Positions 7,820-16,195 of a DNA stretch of 64,000 bases are shown one piece after another. Location: positions 5,878,501-5,942,500 of the forward strand of contig NZ_JALJWR010000001.1 in assembly GCF_024169315.1 (NCBI RefSeq), written 5' to 3'. The notes beneath the pieces are model-generated. The model saw only the letters and a list, made by a program, of their open reading frames with translations. It made no database searches and had not been told where the DNA came from. Source of the stretch: Pseudomonas migulae (GTDB lineage Bacteria > Pseudomonadota > Gammaproteobacteria > Pseudomonadales > Pseudomonadaceae). How positions within the stretch are numbered: position 1 is the first letter of the stretch; each line of letters starts with the position of its first letter. A program made the translations under genes and the position numbers.

Positions 7820-9010
7820 ATGAAAAGCGTTTACTTGGTCAGCAATGTATTAAATGGCGGTAAGACTTATGTTGAGTATCTACTGCCAATATTGAATTCT
7901 CTTCGTGATCAATATGACTGCACAGTGCTTCAGACAGATAAAGCCGGTATCAGCAAGTACGACGCAGAAAAGGTTCTGAACTATCCAGTTGAAGAAGTAG
8001 AACTGGAGTTTATCCTGGCGCTGAGGTCGAAAGTCATCTTCTCGAACGATGCATCAATCGGTCGTCTGCTTGATGTGTCGAACTTCAGTGTTTATGTAGC
8101 GCATGGCAATGTCGGCATGCCCACTCAGGATAAATATTATTACTCTGCGTGGATGTCTTTCTGGGATGCGATTGTTTCTTCGTCCAGATCGGGTTTCGAT
8201 CTTGTTAAAACCGGTCTTGGGTTGTATCGGCGTGACCGGCGTGCATCGCTCATAGCGCCGATAGAAGAGGTGTGGCGATCGGATCTTCGAAACACCAGCG
8301 CTGTCTCTGTGCTGCCAGTCAAAGTCCCCGCAATGTTTGAACAACCCCAAGAGCAGGCACGCACCGCCGGAGAATATGTAGTAGGTCTTCTGCCGACCCA
8401 GCTTGGAATATGCCCCAATGGCGCCAATCTGTATGAGAACCTGGAAGTTGTCATTAATGCGGTAAAACAGCAGATTCCCCACGCCAGTTTTATTTTGCGA
8501 CCTTACATGACGGACAGGGAACATCCGGTTGTAATGGATATTTGCAGGCAGCTTTCGCAGTGTGCATGGATTTCCATTGATGAAACCGAAAAAAGCAGTA
8601 AAGAATTTTATAATCAATGTGACACCGTGATCACTGACGCCTCTACCGGCGGCGTTTCTTTTATGTTGAGTACGTGCAAGCTTCCGATTTATTACGTCCC
8701 CGCTGCCGGTGAGAGCAATCCCATTATTCAGTCCTGGCTGAAGCAAATGGATGGCTTGTTGCCAATCGCCAGAAGCAGCGATGAACTTAAGGATATGGCG
8801 CTTGGATTTACCGTGCTTACATCCGAACAAGTTTATTTTATATACAAGAAGTTCTACGAGTCGGAATACAGCGGGCTTTGCCATCCGGATGAAGTGTTTC
8901 GAGATCTGGTTGAGAAAGAACACGAGTCTGTTTATTGCCAGTTCATGATCGACTCCTACGGAACAATTAACCAACGACAGGTCAGGCATCCGGAAAGTCT
9001 GGCGCAGTGA
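7820..9010 (+). CDS. TagB/TagF-like (CDP-glycerol glycerophosphotransferase family) transferase
   Basis: 396 residues from the ATG at 7820 (gagg 12 bases upstream); an earlier in-frame start at 7760 lacks support. The fold signature is that of the wall-teichoic-acid polymerase family: VYVAHGNVGMP at residues 91-101 matches the HG motif, followed by a tryptophan-rich WMSFWDAIVSSSRSG where the family has WDY...PS. RPYMTDREHP (227-236) and VITDASTGGVSFML (270-283) match the donor-binding ITDYSS region. These enzymes transfer phospho-alditols from CDP-linked donors. It heads an operon predicted to make a CDP-linked phosphoramidate, so it may be the transferase that uses that donor; this is inference. 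GC is lower than in the genes behind it. Confidence 0.7.
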   Translation: MKSVYLVSNVLNGGKTYVEYLLPILNSLRDQYDCTVLQTDKAGISKYDAEKVLNYPVEEVELEFILALRSKVIFSNDASIGRLLDVSNFSVYVAHGNVGMPTQDKYYYSAWMSFWDAIVSSSRSGFDLVKTGLGLYRRDRRASLIAPIEEVWRSDLRNTSAVSVLPVKVPAMFEQPQEQARTAGEYVVGLLPTQLGICPNGANLYENLEVVINAVKQQIPHASFILRPYMTDREHPVVMDICRQLSQCAWISIDETEKSSKEFYNQCDTVITDASTGGVSFMLSTCKLPIYYVPAAGESNPIIQSWLKQMDGLLPIARSSDELKDMALGFTVLTSEQVYFIYKKFYESEYSGLCHPDEVFRDLVEKEHESVYCQFMIDSYGTINQRQVRHPESLAQ

Positions 9011-9061
9011 TCGTGGATCTCGGGCATGAATACTTTTGAACCACAATGTGAGTCACGACAT

Positions 9062-9610
9062 ATGAACGCTGATCCAACCGGGCAAGTCGTCTGGATTACC
9101 GGTCTGTCGGGCGCGGGTAAATCAACGTTGGCTGTCGAGTTCGTTGCCGGGCTTCGAAGCCGTGGCCACTCGGTTGTCATGTTGGACGGGGACGAGCTGC
9201 GCGAAGTCTTTGGCGCATCAGCCGCCAATTCGCAAAACCATGGGCGTGAGGGGCGTTTGGCGCTGGCCATGCAATACGCCCACCTGTGCAAAGTCATTGC
9301 GGCGCAAGGACACACTGTCGTGATCGCCACGATTTCACTGTTCCGCGAAGTTCATGCCTGGAACCGTGCCCACTTGCCTGGTTATTTCGAGGTTTATTTA
9401 AAGGTGCCGGTGGAAGAGTTGCGCCGCCGGGATCCCAAGGGAATATATCGCCGGTTCGATACGGGCGAGTTGAACAACGTCGCGGGGCTCGATCTAGCGA
9501 TTGATGAACCGGACGCGGCTGACTGGGTGGTGGAGTTTGACCCTCACCGCTCCATACAAACATTGACCGATAACGTGCTGCACTATTTTTTAAAAAGGAA
9601 GTTGGTATGA
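9062..9610 (+). CDS. APS-kinase-family protein, probable CDP-amidate 3'-kinase (Cj1415-like)
   Basis: 182 residues from the ATG at 9062; an ATG at 9026 would add 12 residues, but 9062 places the P-loop close to the N-terminus as usual. P-loop GLSGAGKST at residues 14-22, then MLDGDELREVFG and an NHGREGR segment as in adenylylsulfate kinases. YFEVYLKVPVEELRRRDPKG is the APS-kinase core. No ATP sulfurylase is nearby, so sulfate activation is unlikely. The C. jejuni homologue class Cj1415 phosphorylates the ribose 3'-hydroxyl of cytidine diphosphoramidate, and the neighbours here are the other enzymes of that route. The stop overlaps the next start (ATGA). The substrate is inferred from context. 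Confidence 0.75.
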   Translation: MNADPTGQVVWITGLSGAGKSTLAVEFVAGLRSRGHSVVMLDGDELREVFGASAANSQNHGREGRLALAMQYAHLCKVIAAQGHTVVIATISLFREVHAWNRAHLPGYFEVYLKVPVEELRRRDPKGIYRRFDTGELNNVAGLDLAIDEPDAADWVVEFDPHRSIQTLTDNVLHYFLKRKLV

Positions 9611-10356
9611 AAACCGAATGGGACTACACCACTCTGGCCGACGCTTACTTGAAGCGTCCTGACTATGCCGATGCCGCGATCGACGCGATGCTCTCCATTG
9701 CCGGTGCCGAGAAGGGCGACAGGTTTTGCGATGTCGGCGCAGGCGTTGCACACCTGACCCTCATGCTGGCTGCGCGTGGTCTGGATGTTGTTGCCGTGGA
9801 ACCCAATGATGCGATGCGAGCCAATGGCATCAAGCGTACCGCCGACCTCTCGAATGTCCGTTGGCATGAAGGCACCGGTGAAGCCACGGGGCAAGCATCC
9901 CAGGCGTTCGACATGGTCACCTTTGGTAGTTCCTTCAACGTTTGCGACCGCCAGCAGGCACTCAAGGAAACCGCGCGCATTCTCAAGCCACGCGGCTGGT
10001 TTGCCTGCATGTGGAATCACCGCAATCTTGAAGATCCGATCCAGGCCCGAATCGAAGCCATCATTAAAGAGCGGGTACAGGGTTACGGTTACGGCACCCG
10101 TCGTGAAGATCAAACGGCAGTGATCGATGCCAGCGCGCTTTTCGGACCGGTTGTTCATCTTGATGCGCGCGTCATTCACGAGCAAAGCATTGAAGAGTGC
10201 CTGGAAGCCTGGCGTTCCCACGCGACACTGGAGCGTCAAGCCGGTGCTAACTTCCATGAAGTGATCAGCGCTATCGACGACTATCTGGGAAGCCTTGGTA
10301 CGGCCTCGATCCAGATTCCGTACTCGACCAATATCTGGGTCGCTCAGTTGAGATAA
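9607..10356 (+). CDS. Class I SAM-dependent methyltransferase of the phosphoramidate operon
   Basis: 249 residues; start codon overlaps the upstream stop by 4 bases. SAM motif I is CDVGAGVAHL at residues 41-50, the acidic residue ending strand 2 is in VVAVEPNDAM, and the post-motif segment is RILKPRGWFACMWNH. Small soluble methyltransferases, Cj1419 and Cj1420, accompany the phosphoramidate genes of C. jejuni, where the product carries an O-methyl group. This gene is the only methyltransferase in the operon, against two there. Methyl transfer to the phosphoramidate oxygen is therefore likely but not proven; the acceptor could also be a sugar. Confidence 0.75.
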   Translation: MKTEWDYTTLADAYLKRPDYADAAIDAMLSIAGAEKGDRFCDVGAGVAHLTLMLAARGLDVVAVEPNDAMRANGIKRTADLSNVRWHEGTGEATGQASQAFDMVTFGSSFNVCDRQQALKETARILKPRGWFACMWNHRNLEDPIQARIEAIIKERVQGYGYGTRREDQTAVIDASALFGPVVHLDARVIHEQSIEECLEAWRSHATLERQAGANFHEVISAIDDYLGSLGTASIQIPYSTNIWVAQLR

Positions 10357-12677
10357 TGCCGATGGCGCTGCATTTCTCTACCAAGGCCGGCACGTTGACC
10401 GGCCTTCAGGAGCGGCTGCGGTCAGCTCGCATTGCTCCCTTGCTGTCGTTCACCGTAAGGGACTGGCAGATGGGGCGGCACGCCTGTTTTCGTGATGTCC
10501 GCGGGCTATTGGGCGACGGGCCGTGGATCGTGCGCTCCAGTTGTCTGCGCGAAGATGGCGCGCAAGCGTCCTGCGCGGGGGCTTTTCTCTCGATCGCCGA
10601 TGTCACTGAAGCAGACTTGGAGTCAGCCATTGAACAGGTGATCGCCAGTTATGGCGAGACTCACCTGGCAGACGAAGTACTGATTCAGCCGATGCTGACG
10701 AATGTGGTTCGGTCCGGTGTCGCCTTTTCCCACGACCCGAATACCTGCGCGCCGTATCGGGTGGTGAACTGGTCTGAAGGCAGTGACACGGCATCGGTCA
10801 CCAGTGGCATGGGCGGTCGGTTGTGGCAGCAAGCGGCACGCAGTGAAGTGTCGCCACCGCCAAGCCTCGTCCCCATGATTGCCTTGCTCGAAGAGTTGCT
10901 GGAATTGTTCGATGGCATCCCGGTCGATTGCGAGTTCGCTGTCACGCGCGAAGCAGCGGGCGAGGTACTGTGGCTGTTACAAGCTCGGCCATTGGTTCTG
11001 CCAGCACCTGCGGAGTCCGAAACAGATCAGGCCGCCCGTCTGGACAGTATCCAGCGCAAGGTGGCGCGGGGCATGCAGCCGCACCCATTCCTGATCGGCC
11101 AGCGTACCGTCTATGGCGTGATGCCGGACTGGAATCCGGCCGAGATTATCGGTATCCGTCCCAAACCGCTGGCGCTGTCGCTCTACCGGGATCTGGTGAC
11201 TGATTCGATCTGGGCTTACCAGCGCCACAATTATGGCTATCGCAACTTGCGCAGCTTCCCGCTGATGCCGCATTTCTTCGGGCTGCCGTACATCGATGTA
11301 CGTTTGTCGTTCAACTCGTTCATCCCGGCAGATCTGGATGAGGGGTTGGCCGGGCGACTGGTCGATCACTACATCGATCGGTTGCTGGCCGAACCGACGC
11401 TGCACGATAAAGTGGAGTTCGAGATTGTGTTCTCGTGCTACACACTGGATTTGTCGCAGCGGCTGGAGCGTTTGGCCAGTGCCGGGTTCCTGGAGCACGA
11501 GCTGGAGGCCATCAGCACCAGTTTGCGCAAGCTGACCAACCGCATCGTTCACCCCAAGGACGGCTTATGGCGCGCCGACGCCGCCAAGCTCGACACGCTG
11601 AATGCGCGACGCGAAGAGTTGCTGGCTTCCAACGCCGACCCTCTGGAGCGGATTTACTGGCTGCTGGAGGATGCCAAACGCTACGGGACGCTGCCATTCG
11701 CCGGTCTGGCCCGTGCCGGATTCGTCGCGGTGCAGATGCTTAAATCCCTGGTGACGGTGGGCGTTTTTTCGCAGGCTGACTACGATTGCTTCATGGCAGG
11801 CGTCTCTACCGTGAGCGGCCAGTTGGCGCGTGACCGAGCGACACTGGACAAGGCGACCTTTCTTGCGCGCTACGGCCACCTGCGTCCGGGCACCTACGAC
11901 ATCCTTTCACCCCGTTACGATGAGGCGCCGGAACTGTACTTTGACTGGACGCAACGTCCATCGGCCCCGGAACCGGTACAACCTTTTTCGCTGACCCTTC
12001 CGCAGATGCGCGAAATCGTGAAGCAACTGGAGGAGCACGGCTTGCAACCGGATCCCGTCGGACTGCTGGATTTCATGCAAGCCGGGATCGAGCTGCGTGA
12101 GCTGGCCAAGTTCCACTTCACCCGCAATCTCTCGGATGCCCTGGCATTGATTGCCGAAGTGGGCGCCCAGCACGGCATTAGCCGCGAGGACATGGCCTAT
12201 TGCGACATCGGGGCCTTCAAGGAGCTGCACGTTGCGGCAGCAGACCCGAAAGACGTGCTGTTGCGCAGCATTGAACAGGGCAAGGCCCGCTACGAGAAGA
12301 CCCTCAAGTTGTCGTTGCCGCCGGTGATTACCCGACCTGAGGATGTCTGGTCTTTCGAATGGCCGGAAACAGCCCCCAACTTCATCACCCAGAAACAGGT
12401 GACCGCCCCCGTGGTGAGCAGTGATGACCGAGAAAGGCTCGCCGGGGCGATTGTCTGCATTCCCAACGCGGACCCGGGTTTTGACTGGTTGTTTGCTTAC
12501 CCGATTGCCGGGTTGATCACGGCGTGGGGCGGTGCCAACTCACACATGGCGATTCGCGCCGGTGAACTCGGCCTGCCGGCAGTCATCGGTGCCGGTGAAG
12601 TGCTCTATCGCCGCTGGTCGGCGGCTCAACGCCTGCACCTGGACTGTCCTGGCCGCTGGGTGGAGATGCTGGCATGA
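10356..12677 (+). CDS. PEP-synthase-like kinase, probable L-glutamine kinase (Cj1418-like)
   Basis: 773 residues. The N-terminal ATP-binding domain has WIVRSSCLREDGAQASCAG at residues 58-75, equivalent to [17 protein letters not shown] of PEP synthase. A long central domain follows that is unlike PEP synthase. The C-terminal swivelling phosphohistidine domain has GGANSHMAIRAGELGLPAV with the catalytic His at 730. It lacks the C-terminal PEP/pyruvate-binding barrel of PpsA (compare the 791-residue ppsA at 46401), so it is not a PEP synthase. The same ATP-domain plus His-domain layout and length occur in Cj1418, which phosphorylates the side-chain amide nitrogen of L-glutamine. Start overlaps the previous stop (TAATG); stop overlaps the next start. 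Rifampin phosphotransferase-type enzymes share the layout, so substrate rests on the neighbours. Confidence 0.78.
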   Translation: MPMALHFSTKAGTLTGLQERLRSARIAPLLSFTVRDWQMGRHACFRDVRGLLGDGPWIVRSSCLREDGAQASCAGAFLSIADVTEADLESAIEQVIASYGETHLADEVLIQPMLTNVVRSGVAFSHDPNTCAPYRVVNWSEGSDTASVTSGMGGRLWQQAARSEVSPPPSLVPMIALLEELLELFDGIPVDCEFAVTREAAGEVLWLLQARPLVLPAPAESETDQAARLDSIQRKVARGMQPHPFLIGQRTVYGVMPDWNPAEIIGIRPKPLALSLYRDLVTDSIWAYQRHNYGYRNLRSFPLMPHFFGLPYIDVRLSFNSFIPADLDEGLAGRLVDHYIDRLLAEPTLHDKVEFEIVFSCYTLDLSQRLERLASAGFLEHELEAISTSLRKLTNRIVHPKDGLWRADAAKLDTLNARREELLASNADPLERIYWLLEDAKRYGTLPFAGLARAGFVAVQMLKSLVTVGVFSQADYDCFMAGVSTVSGQLARDRATLDKATFLARYGHLRPGTYDILSPRYDEAPELYFDWTQRPSAPEPVQPFSLTLPQMREIVKQLEEHGLQPDPVGLLDFMQAGIELRELAKFHFTRNLSDALALIAEVGAQHGISREDMAYCDIGAFKELHVAAADPKDVLLRSIEQGKARYEKTLKLSLPPVITRPEDVWSFEWPETAPNFITQKQVTAPVVSSDDRERLAGAIVCIPNADPGFDWLFAYPIAGLITAWGGANSHMAIRAGELGLPAVIGAGEVLYRRWSAAQRLHLDCPGRWVEMLA

Positions 12678-13312
12678 AGGTTGTTGCCATCAGCCAGCGT
12701 GTGGATGCGTTCCCTGAGCGCAGCGAAAGCCGTGATGCGCTGGACCAGCGACTGATCGATTTTGTCCTCGCGGCCGGCTTTTTGCCGGTGCCGGTTCCCA
12801 ACGGATTATGTCTGCAAACAGTCGACGGGGAGCGGGTTGATGATGCCTTGCAGGACTGGCTGAACACGGTATCGCCACAGGCCATTGTGCTTTCAGGAGG
12901 GAATGACATTGGCCAGTGTCCGACCCGTGACCTGACCGAAAGCAGATTGCTCGACCATGCAAACGCCCATCGCCTGCCCGTGCTCGGCATTTGTCGGGGA
13001 ATGCAGATGATCGCGCACTGGTCCGGCGGCGAGCTAAAACCGGTGACGGGTCATGTGCGAACCCGGCATCGGTTGTCTGGGCAGATTGTTGCCGAAGTGA
13101 ACAGCTATCACGGCTGGGCGCTGGCCGGTTGTCCGCAAGCGTTCGAGGTTTTGGCGCGCAGCGAGGATGGGGAAATCGAAGCCATCCGACACCTCGATTT
13201 ACCCTGGGAAGGCTGGATGTGGCACCCGGAGCGGGAGGACGTTTTTGCAGCACACGACGTTCAGCGATTGAAACAGTTGTTCTCGGAAACGAGTCCATTC
13301 GAAATTTCATAA
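12674..13312 (+). CDS. Class I glutamine amidotransferase-like hydrolase (Cj1417-like)
   Basis: 212 residues; start overlaps the previous stop (ATGA). Nucleophile elbow LGICRGMQM with Cys107, oxyanion-side LSGGNDIG at 73-80, and the catalytic WHPERE with His184 and Glu186, so the triad looks complete. It resembles gamma-glutamyl-GABA hydrolase (PuuD), but no polyamine or GABA genes are near. In the C. jejuni pathway the matching enzyme Cj1417 hydrolyses gamma-glutamyl from CDP-L-glutamine to release cytidine diphosphoramidate. Cytosolic, no signal peptide. The role is assigned from the gene set. Confidence 0.78.
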   Translation: MKVVAISQRVDAFPERSESRDALDQRLIDFVLAAGFLPVPVPNGLCLQTVDGERVDDALQDWLNTVSPQAIVLSGGNDIGQCPTRDLTESRLLDHANAHRLPVLGICRGMQMIAHWSGGELKPVTGHVRTRHRLSGQIVAEVNSYHGWALAGCPQAFEVLARSEDGEIEAIRHLDLPWEGWMWHPEREDVFAAHDVQRLKQLFSETSPFEIS

Positions 13313-13324
13313 GGTAGAACCGTT

Positions 13325-14038
13325 GTGAAAGCCATTATTCTGGCTGCCGGGCGTGGCAGCCGCATGAAAAGCCTCACGGATGAACGACCGAAATGCATGG
13401 TCGAGTTGCGCGGAAAAACATTGCTGGAGTGGCAGCTGGCGGCGTTGCGCGATGCAGGCATAAGCGAGATCGCCATTGTTACTGGCTACAAACGCGAGTT
13501 GTTGGCAGAGCAAGGCTTGATCGAATTTCATAACCCGCGCTGGGCGCAAACCAACATGGTGTCGTCATTGGCGTGTGCACAAGCCTGGCTCCAGGACGAA
13601 CCGTGCATCGTCAGTTATTCCGACATTTTCTACAGCCCGGCAGCGGTTCAGTCGCTGATGACCTGCAAGGCTTCACTGGCCGTCACCTATGACCCGAATT
13701 GGCTGGCACTCTGGACCGAGCGTTTTGGCGATCCATTGCTGGACGCCGAAACGTTCCGCCTGAACGCTGATGACACCTTGGCGGAAATCGGCAACAAACC
13801 TAGATCAGTCGACGATGTTCAAGGCCAATACATGGGACTTTTGCGCTTCACGCCTGAAGGTTGGGCGGAAGTCGTGCGGCTTCGCTCGGTTTTAACCCCG
13901 GAACAATGTGACAAAGTGCATATGACGAACACCCTTCAGCAAGTCATCGATGCGGGGCGGGTTCCAATACAAGCCGTTGCCTACAGTGGAGAGTGGGGCG
14001 AGGTGGACTCTGCTGAAGACCTCTTTGTGTATCAATAA
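13325..14038 (+). CDS. Nucleotidyltransferase, probable CTP:phosphoglutamine cytidylyltransferase (Cj1416-like)
   Basis: 237 residues, 12 bases after the amidotransferase. The N-terminal signature IILAAGRGSRMKSLTDERPK (residues 4-23) with CMVEL is the nucleotide-sugar pyrophosphorylase / LicC-type fold. SYSDIFYSP near residue 98-106 supplies the metal-binding Asp of the usual D motif. Choline-phosphate cytidylyltransferases share these features, but no choline uptake or kinase gene is near. In context it should couple CTP to L-glutamine phosphate, as Cj1416 does. It is the last gene of the operon; a hairpin follows at 14045-14084. Confidence 0.75.
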   Translation: MKAIILAAGRGSRMKSLTDERPKCMVELRGKTLLEWQLAALRDAGISEIAIVTGYKRELLAEQGLIEFHNPRWAQTNMVSSLACAQAWLQDEPCIVSYSDIFYSPAAVQSLMTCKASLAVTYDPNWLALWTERFGDPLLDAETFRLNADDTLAEIGNKPRSVDDVQGQYMGLLRFTPEGWAEVVRLRSVLTPEQCDKVHMTNTLQQVIDAGRVPIQAVAYSGEWGEVDSAEDLFVYQ

Positions 14039-14044
14039 TCAGGA

Positions 14045-14084
14045 GCCTGGAATCTGCGTTTTCGCCCGTTGAAGATTGCCAGGC
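14045..14084 (+). other. Stem-loop after the phosphoramidate operon
   Basis: gcctggaatct (14045-14055) pairs with agattgccaggc (14073-14084) with one bulged G. There is no T run behind it, so it may act as an mRNA 3' end stabiliser or a weak terminator between the operon and the hydrolase gene at 14107. Confidence 0.4.
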
Positions 14085-14106
14085 CCCCTCGAACGGAATC
14101 GGAATC

Positions 14107-15441
14107 ATGGCTCATCCTGTCGTCGCATCCCGTTGGCTAGCCATGCCGATCGCTTTATCGATGTTCGTTGCCTGTTCATTGGCCACTGCATCGACCGCTG
14201 CAACCTTCCCGGACGCTGATGCAAGCGACCCCGCAAAACTCGGCTGGATGGTCGGCTCGCCACCGCCCGCCGATCGCACTGTGCGTTTCGAAGACGGCAG
14301 TTACTTCCAGTTCCCGGCGATGCGCTGGAGCGTCTCGAACTTCCGCCAGCTCATGCCAACGATCAACGTTTCGCGAGGGTTGGGGGCACCGGTGCCATTG
14401 GTGTCCGCGTTGCGCAAAGACATCGACACCCTCACGTTCACGCCGCTCGGCGCGAAGACGTCGATGACCTGGGATCAATCCCTGGCGGCGACTTACACCG
14501 ACGGGATTGTGGTGATGCACCGTGGCAAGGTGGTGTACGAGCGTTACTTTGGCGTGCTGAAACCTGAGGGCCAGCACGCGGCGATGTCGGTGACCAAATC
14601 CGTGGTCGGCACGCTGGGCGCGATGTTGGTCGCCGAAGGGCAGATCGATGCGAACAAGCGTGTCGCCGATTACGTTCCTGAACTGGCCGCATCTGCCTTT
14701 GGCAGTGCCACGGTGCGTCAGGTCCTCGATATGACCACCGCGCTCAAGTACAGCGAAGACTACGCCGATCCGAATGCCGAAGTCTGGGCTCATGCGAAAG
14801 CTGGCAGCCCTCTACCCAAGCCGAAGGACTACACCGGCCCGCGAAGTTACTACGCGTTTTTGCAGACGGTTCAACTGCAAGGCGAGCACGGCAGCGCGTT
14901 CGGCTATAAGACCGTCAACACTGACGTTCTGGGTTGGGTGATCGCTCGGGCGACCGGTCGCAATGTCGCGCAGTTATTGTCGGAGCGGATCTGGAGTCGG
15001 CTGGGTGCCGAACAGGATGCCTGTTTCACGGTGGATTCCATCGGCACTCCGTTTGCCGGTGGTGGCTTGAATACCGGTCTGCGGGACCTGGCGCGGTTTG
15101 GCGAGATGCTACGCAATGACGGTCGGTTCGATGGCCAGCAGATCGTGCCCAAAGCCGTGGTCGATGACATTCGTCGTGGCGGCGACAAGCAAGCCTTTGC
15201 CAAGGCCGGTTACGATTTGTTGAAAGGCTGGAGTTACCGGTCGATGTGGTGGGTGACGAACAAGCCGGGTGGGGCGTTCATGGCGCGAGGCGTTCATGGG
15301 CAACGCATCTACGTCGACCCTGCGGCGGAGATGGTCATTGTTCGATACGCTTCCCACCCCGTTGCCAGTAACTCGGCCAACGATCCCGTTACATTGCCGG
15401 CGTTTGATGCGCTGGCTAAACATCTATCTCGGCTGCCTTGA
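14107..15441 (+). CDS. Serine hydrolase, class C beta-lactamase family, exported
   Basis: 444 residues with an N-terminal export signal (PIALSMFVACSLATASTAA, residues 14-32; a lipobox-like Cys is at 23). The serine/lysine tetrad SVTK is at 161-164 (AAMSVTKSVVG), followed by a Tyr-bearing YSEDY near 219-223, as in 6-aminohexanoate-dimer hydrolase and esterase EstB type enzymes. It is likely an esterase, amidase or peptidase in the periplasm; the substrate cannot be predicted. The 68-base gap and hairpin suggest it is not part of the phosphoramidate operon. Confidence 0.75.
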   Translation: MAHPVVASRWLAMPIALSMFVACSLATASTAATFPDADASDPAKLGWMVGSPPPADRTVRFEDGSYFQFPAMRWSVSNFRQLMPTINVSRGLGAPVPLVSALRKDIDTLTFTPLGAKTSMTWDQSLAATYTDGIVVMHRGKVVYERYFGVLKPEGQHAAMSVTKSVVGTLGAMLVAEGQIDANKRVADYVPELAASAFGSATVRQVLDMTTALKYSEDYADPNAEVWAHAKAGSPLPKPKDYTGPRSYYAFLQTVQLQGEHGSAFGYKTVNTDVLGWVIARATGRNVAQLLSERIWSRLGAEQDACFTVDSIGTPFAGGGLNTGLRDLARFGEMLRNDGRFDGQQIVPKAVVDDIRRGGDKQAFAKAGYDLLKGWSYRSMWWVTNKPGGAFMARGVHGQRIYVDPAAEMVIVRYASHPVASNSANDPVTLPAFDALAKHLSRLP

Positions 15442-15468
15442 GTGCCAAGGCCTGAAAAAGGAAAACCC

Positions 15469-15789
15469 ATGATCACCACCACGACTCACTCGATTGAAGG
15501 CCGACAGATCACTGCTTATCTGGATATTGTCAGCGCCGAGTCGGTGCAGGGCGTCAACGTTATTCGGGACATGTTCGCCGGGATGCGCGACTTTTTCGGC
15601 GGACGTTCGCAGACGTTGGAACGTGCGTTGAAGGAAGCGCGGATTCAGGCGACCGATGAAATCAAGGAGCGGGCACAAGCGCTCCAGGCCGATGCGGTGG
15701 TGGGGCTCGATTATGAGATCAGCATGCCGGCGGGGAAGGGCGGGATGGTGGTGGTTTTTGTCACCGGGACCGCCGTTAAACTGAGGTGA
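15469..15789 (+). CDS. YbjQ/UPF0145 family heavy-metal-binding-like protein
   Basis: 106 residues from the ATG at 15469, preceded by aaaaagga; the longer GTG frame at 15442 overlaps the hydrolase stop and is less likely. Residues SIEGRQITAYLDIVSAESVQ, a central DFFGGRSQTLERALKEAR and AVVGLDYEIS near residues 79-88 fit the YbjQ family, which forms small pentamers and is often named heavy-metal-binding without firm evidence. Function unknown. Confidence 0.75.
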   Translation: MITTTTHSIEGRQITAYLDIVSAESVQGVNVIRDMFAGMRDFFGGRSQTLERALKEARIQATDEIKERAQALQADAVVGLDYEISMPAGKGGMVVVFVTGTAVKLR

Positions 15790-15967
15790 GTCCGGTACGA
15801 ATTGTTGTGCTGGTTTTGTAGGAAGCGGCTGGGCCATTCGTCGGGCATCGTGAAATCTGAATTACAAGTCCGGTAATGACCGACTAGTCTCAAAAGCTTG
15901 GTGATCGATATGTTCCAGGCAAATAGGGCTTGCCGGTGTCGATCCCGCATTTGAGAGGGGTGAAAAG

Positions 15968-16156
15968 ATGGCTGATCCGTATATCGAAGACGACGGGGCT
16001 GAATTTCCAATCAACAATTGCGTGCATTGCGGCCAAACGGAGTACGTGGTGGATTTTGGTGATGACCAGGCCAAGCTCGGCAAGATGAAGACCATGGTGC
16101 GCCAGGGACCGAAGGCGAAATTTTTACCCAAGGTAGCGGCACCGGTCAGGAAGTAG
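15968..16156 (+). CDS. Small CxxC protein, function unknown
   Basis: 62 residues with a strong ribosome site (gagaggggtgaaaag) before the ATG. It contains one CVHCGQTEYVVDFGD segment (Cys at 18 and 21), suggestive of a metal or redox site, and a basic C-terminus (Lys/Arg in the last 25 residues). A good terminator follows directly. It looks like a real small gene; no family recognised. Confidence 0.65.
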   Translation: MADPYIEDDGAEFPINNCVHCGQTEYVVDFGDDQAKLGKMKTMVRQGPKAKFLPKVAAPVRK

Positions 16157-16168
16157 CTGCCATTTACA

Positions 16169-16195
16169 GACCCCGGCATCGAGCGGGGTTTTTTA
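16169..16195 (+). terminator. Terminator of the small CxxC gene
   Basis: Stem accccg / cggggt around a short loop (16170-16189) followed by six Ts. Confidence 0.8.

Noticed and set aside
9062..9610. Reading the APS-kinase-like gene as sulfate assimilation CysC
   Set aside because: No ATP sulfurylase or PAPS genes are near, cysH in this window is of the APS type which needs no APS kinase, and all operon partners point to the phosphoramidate route.
12674..13312. Calling the amidotransferase-like gene puuD (gamma-Glu-GABA hydrolase)
   Set aside because: No other putrescine genes adjacent; it is translationally coupled to the glutamine-kinase-like gene.
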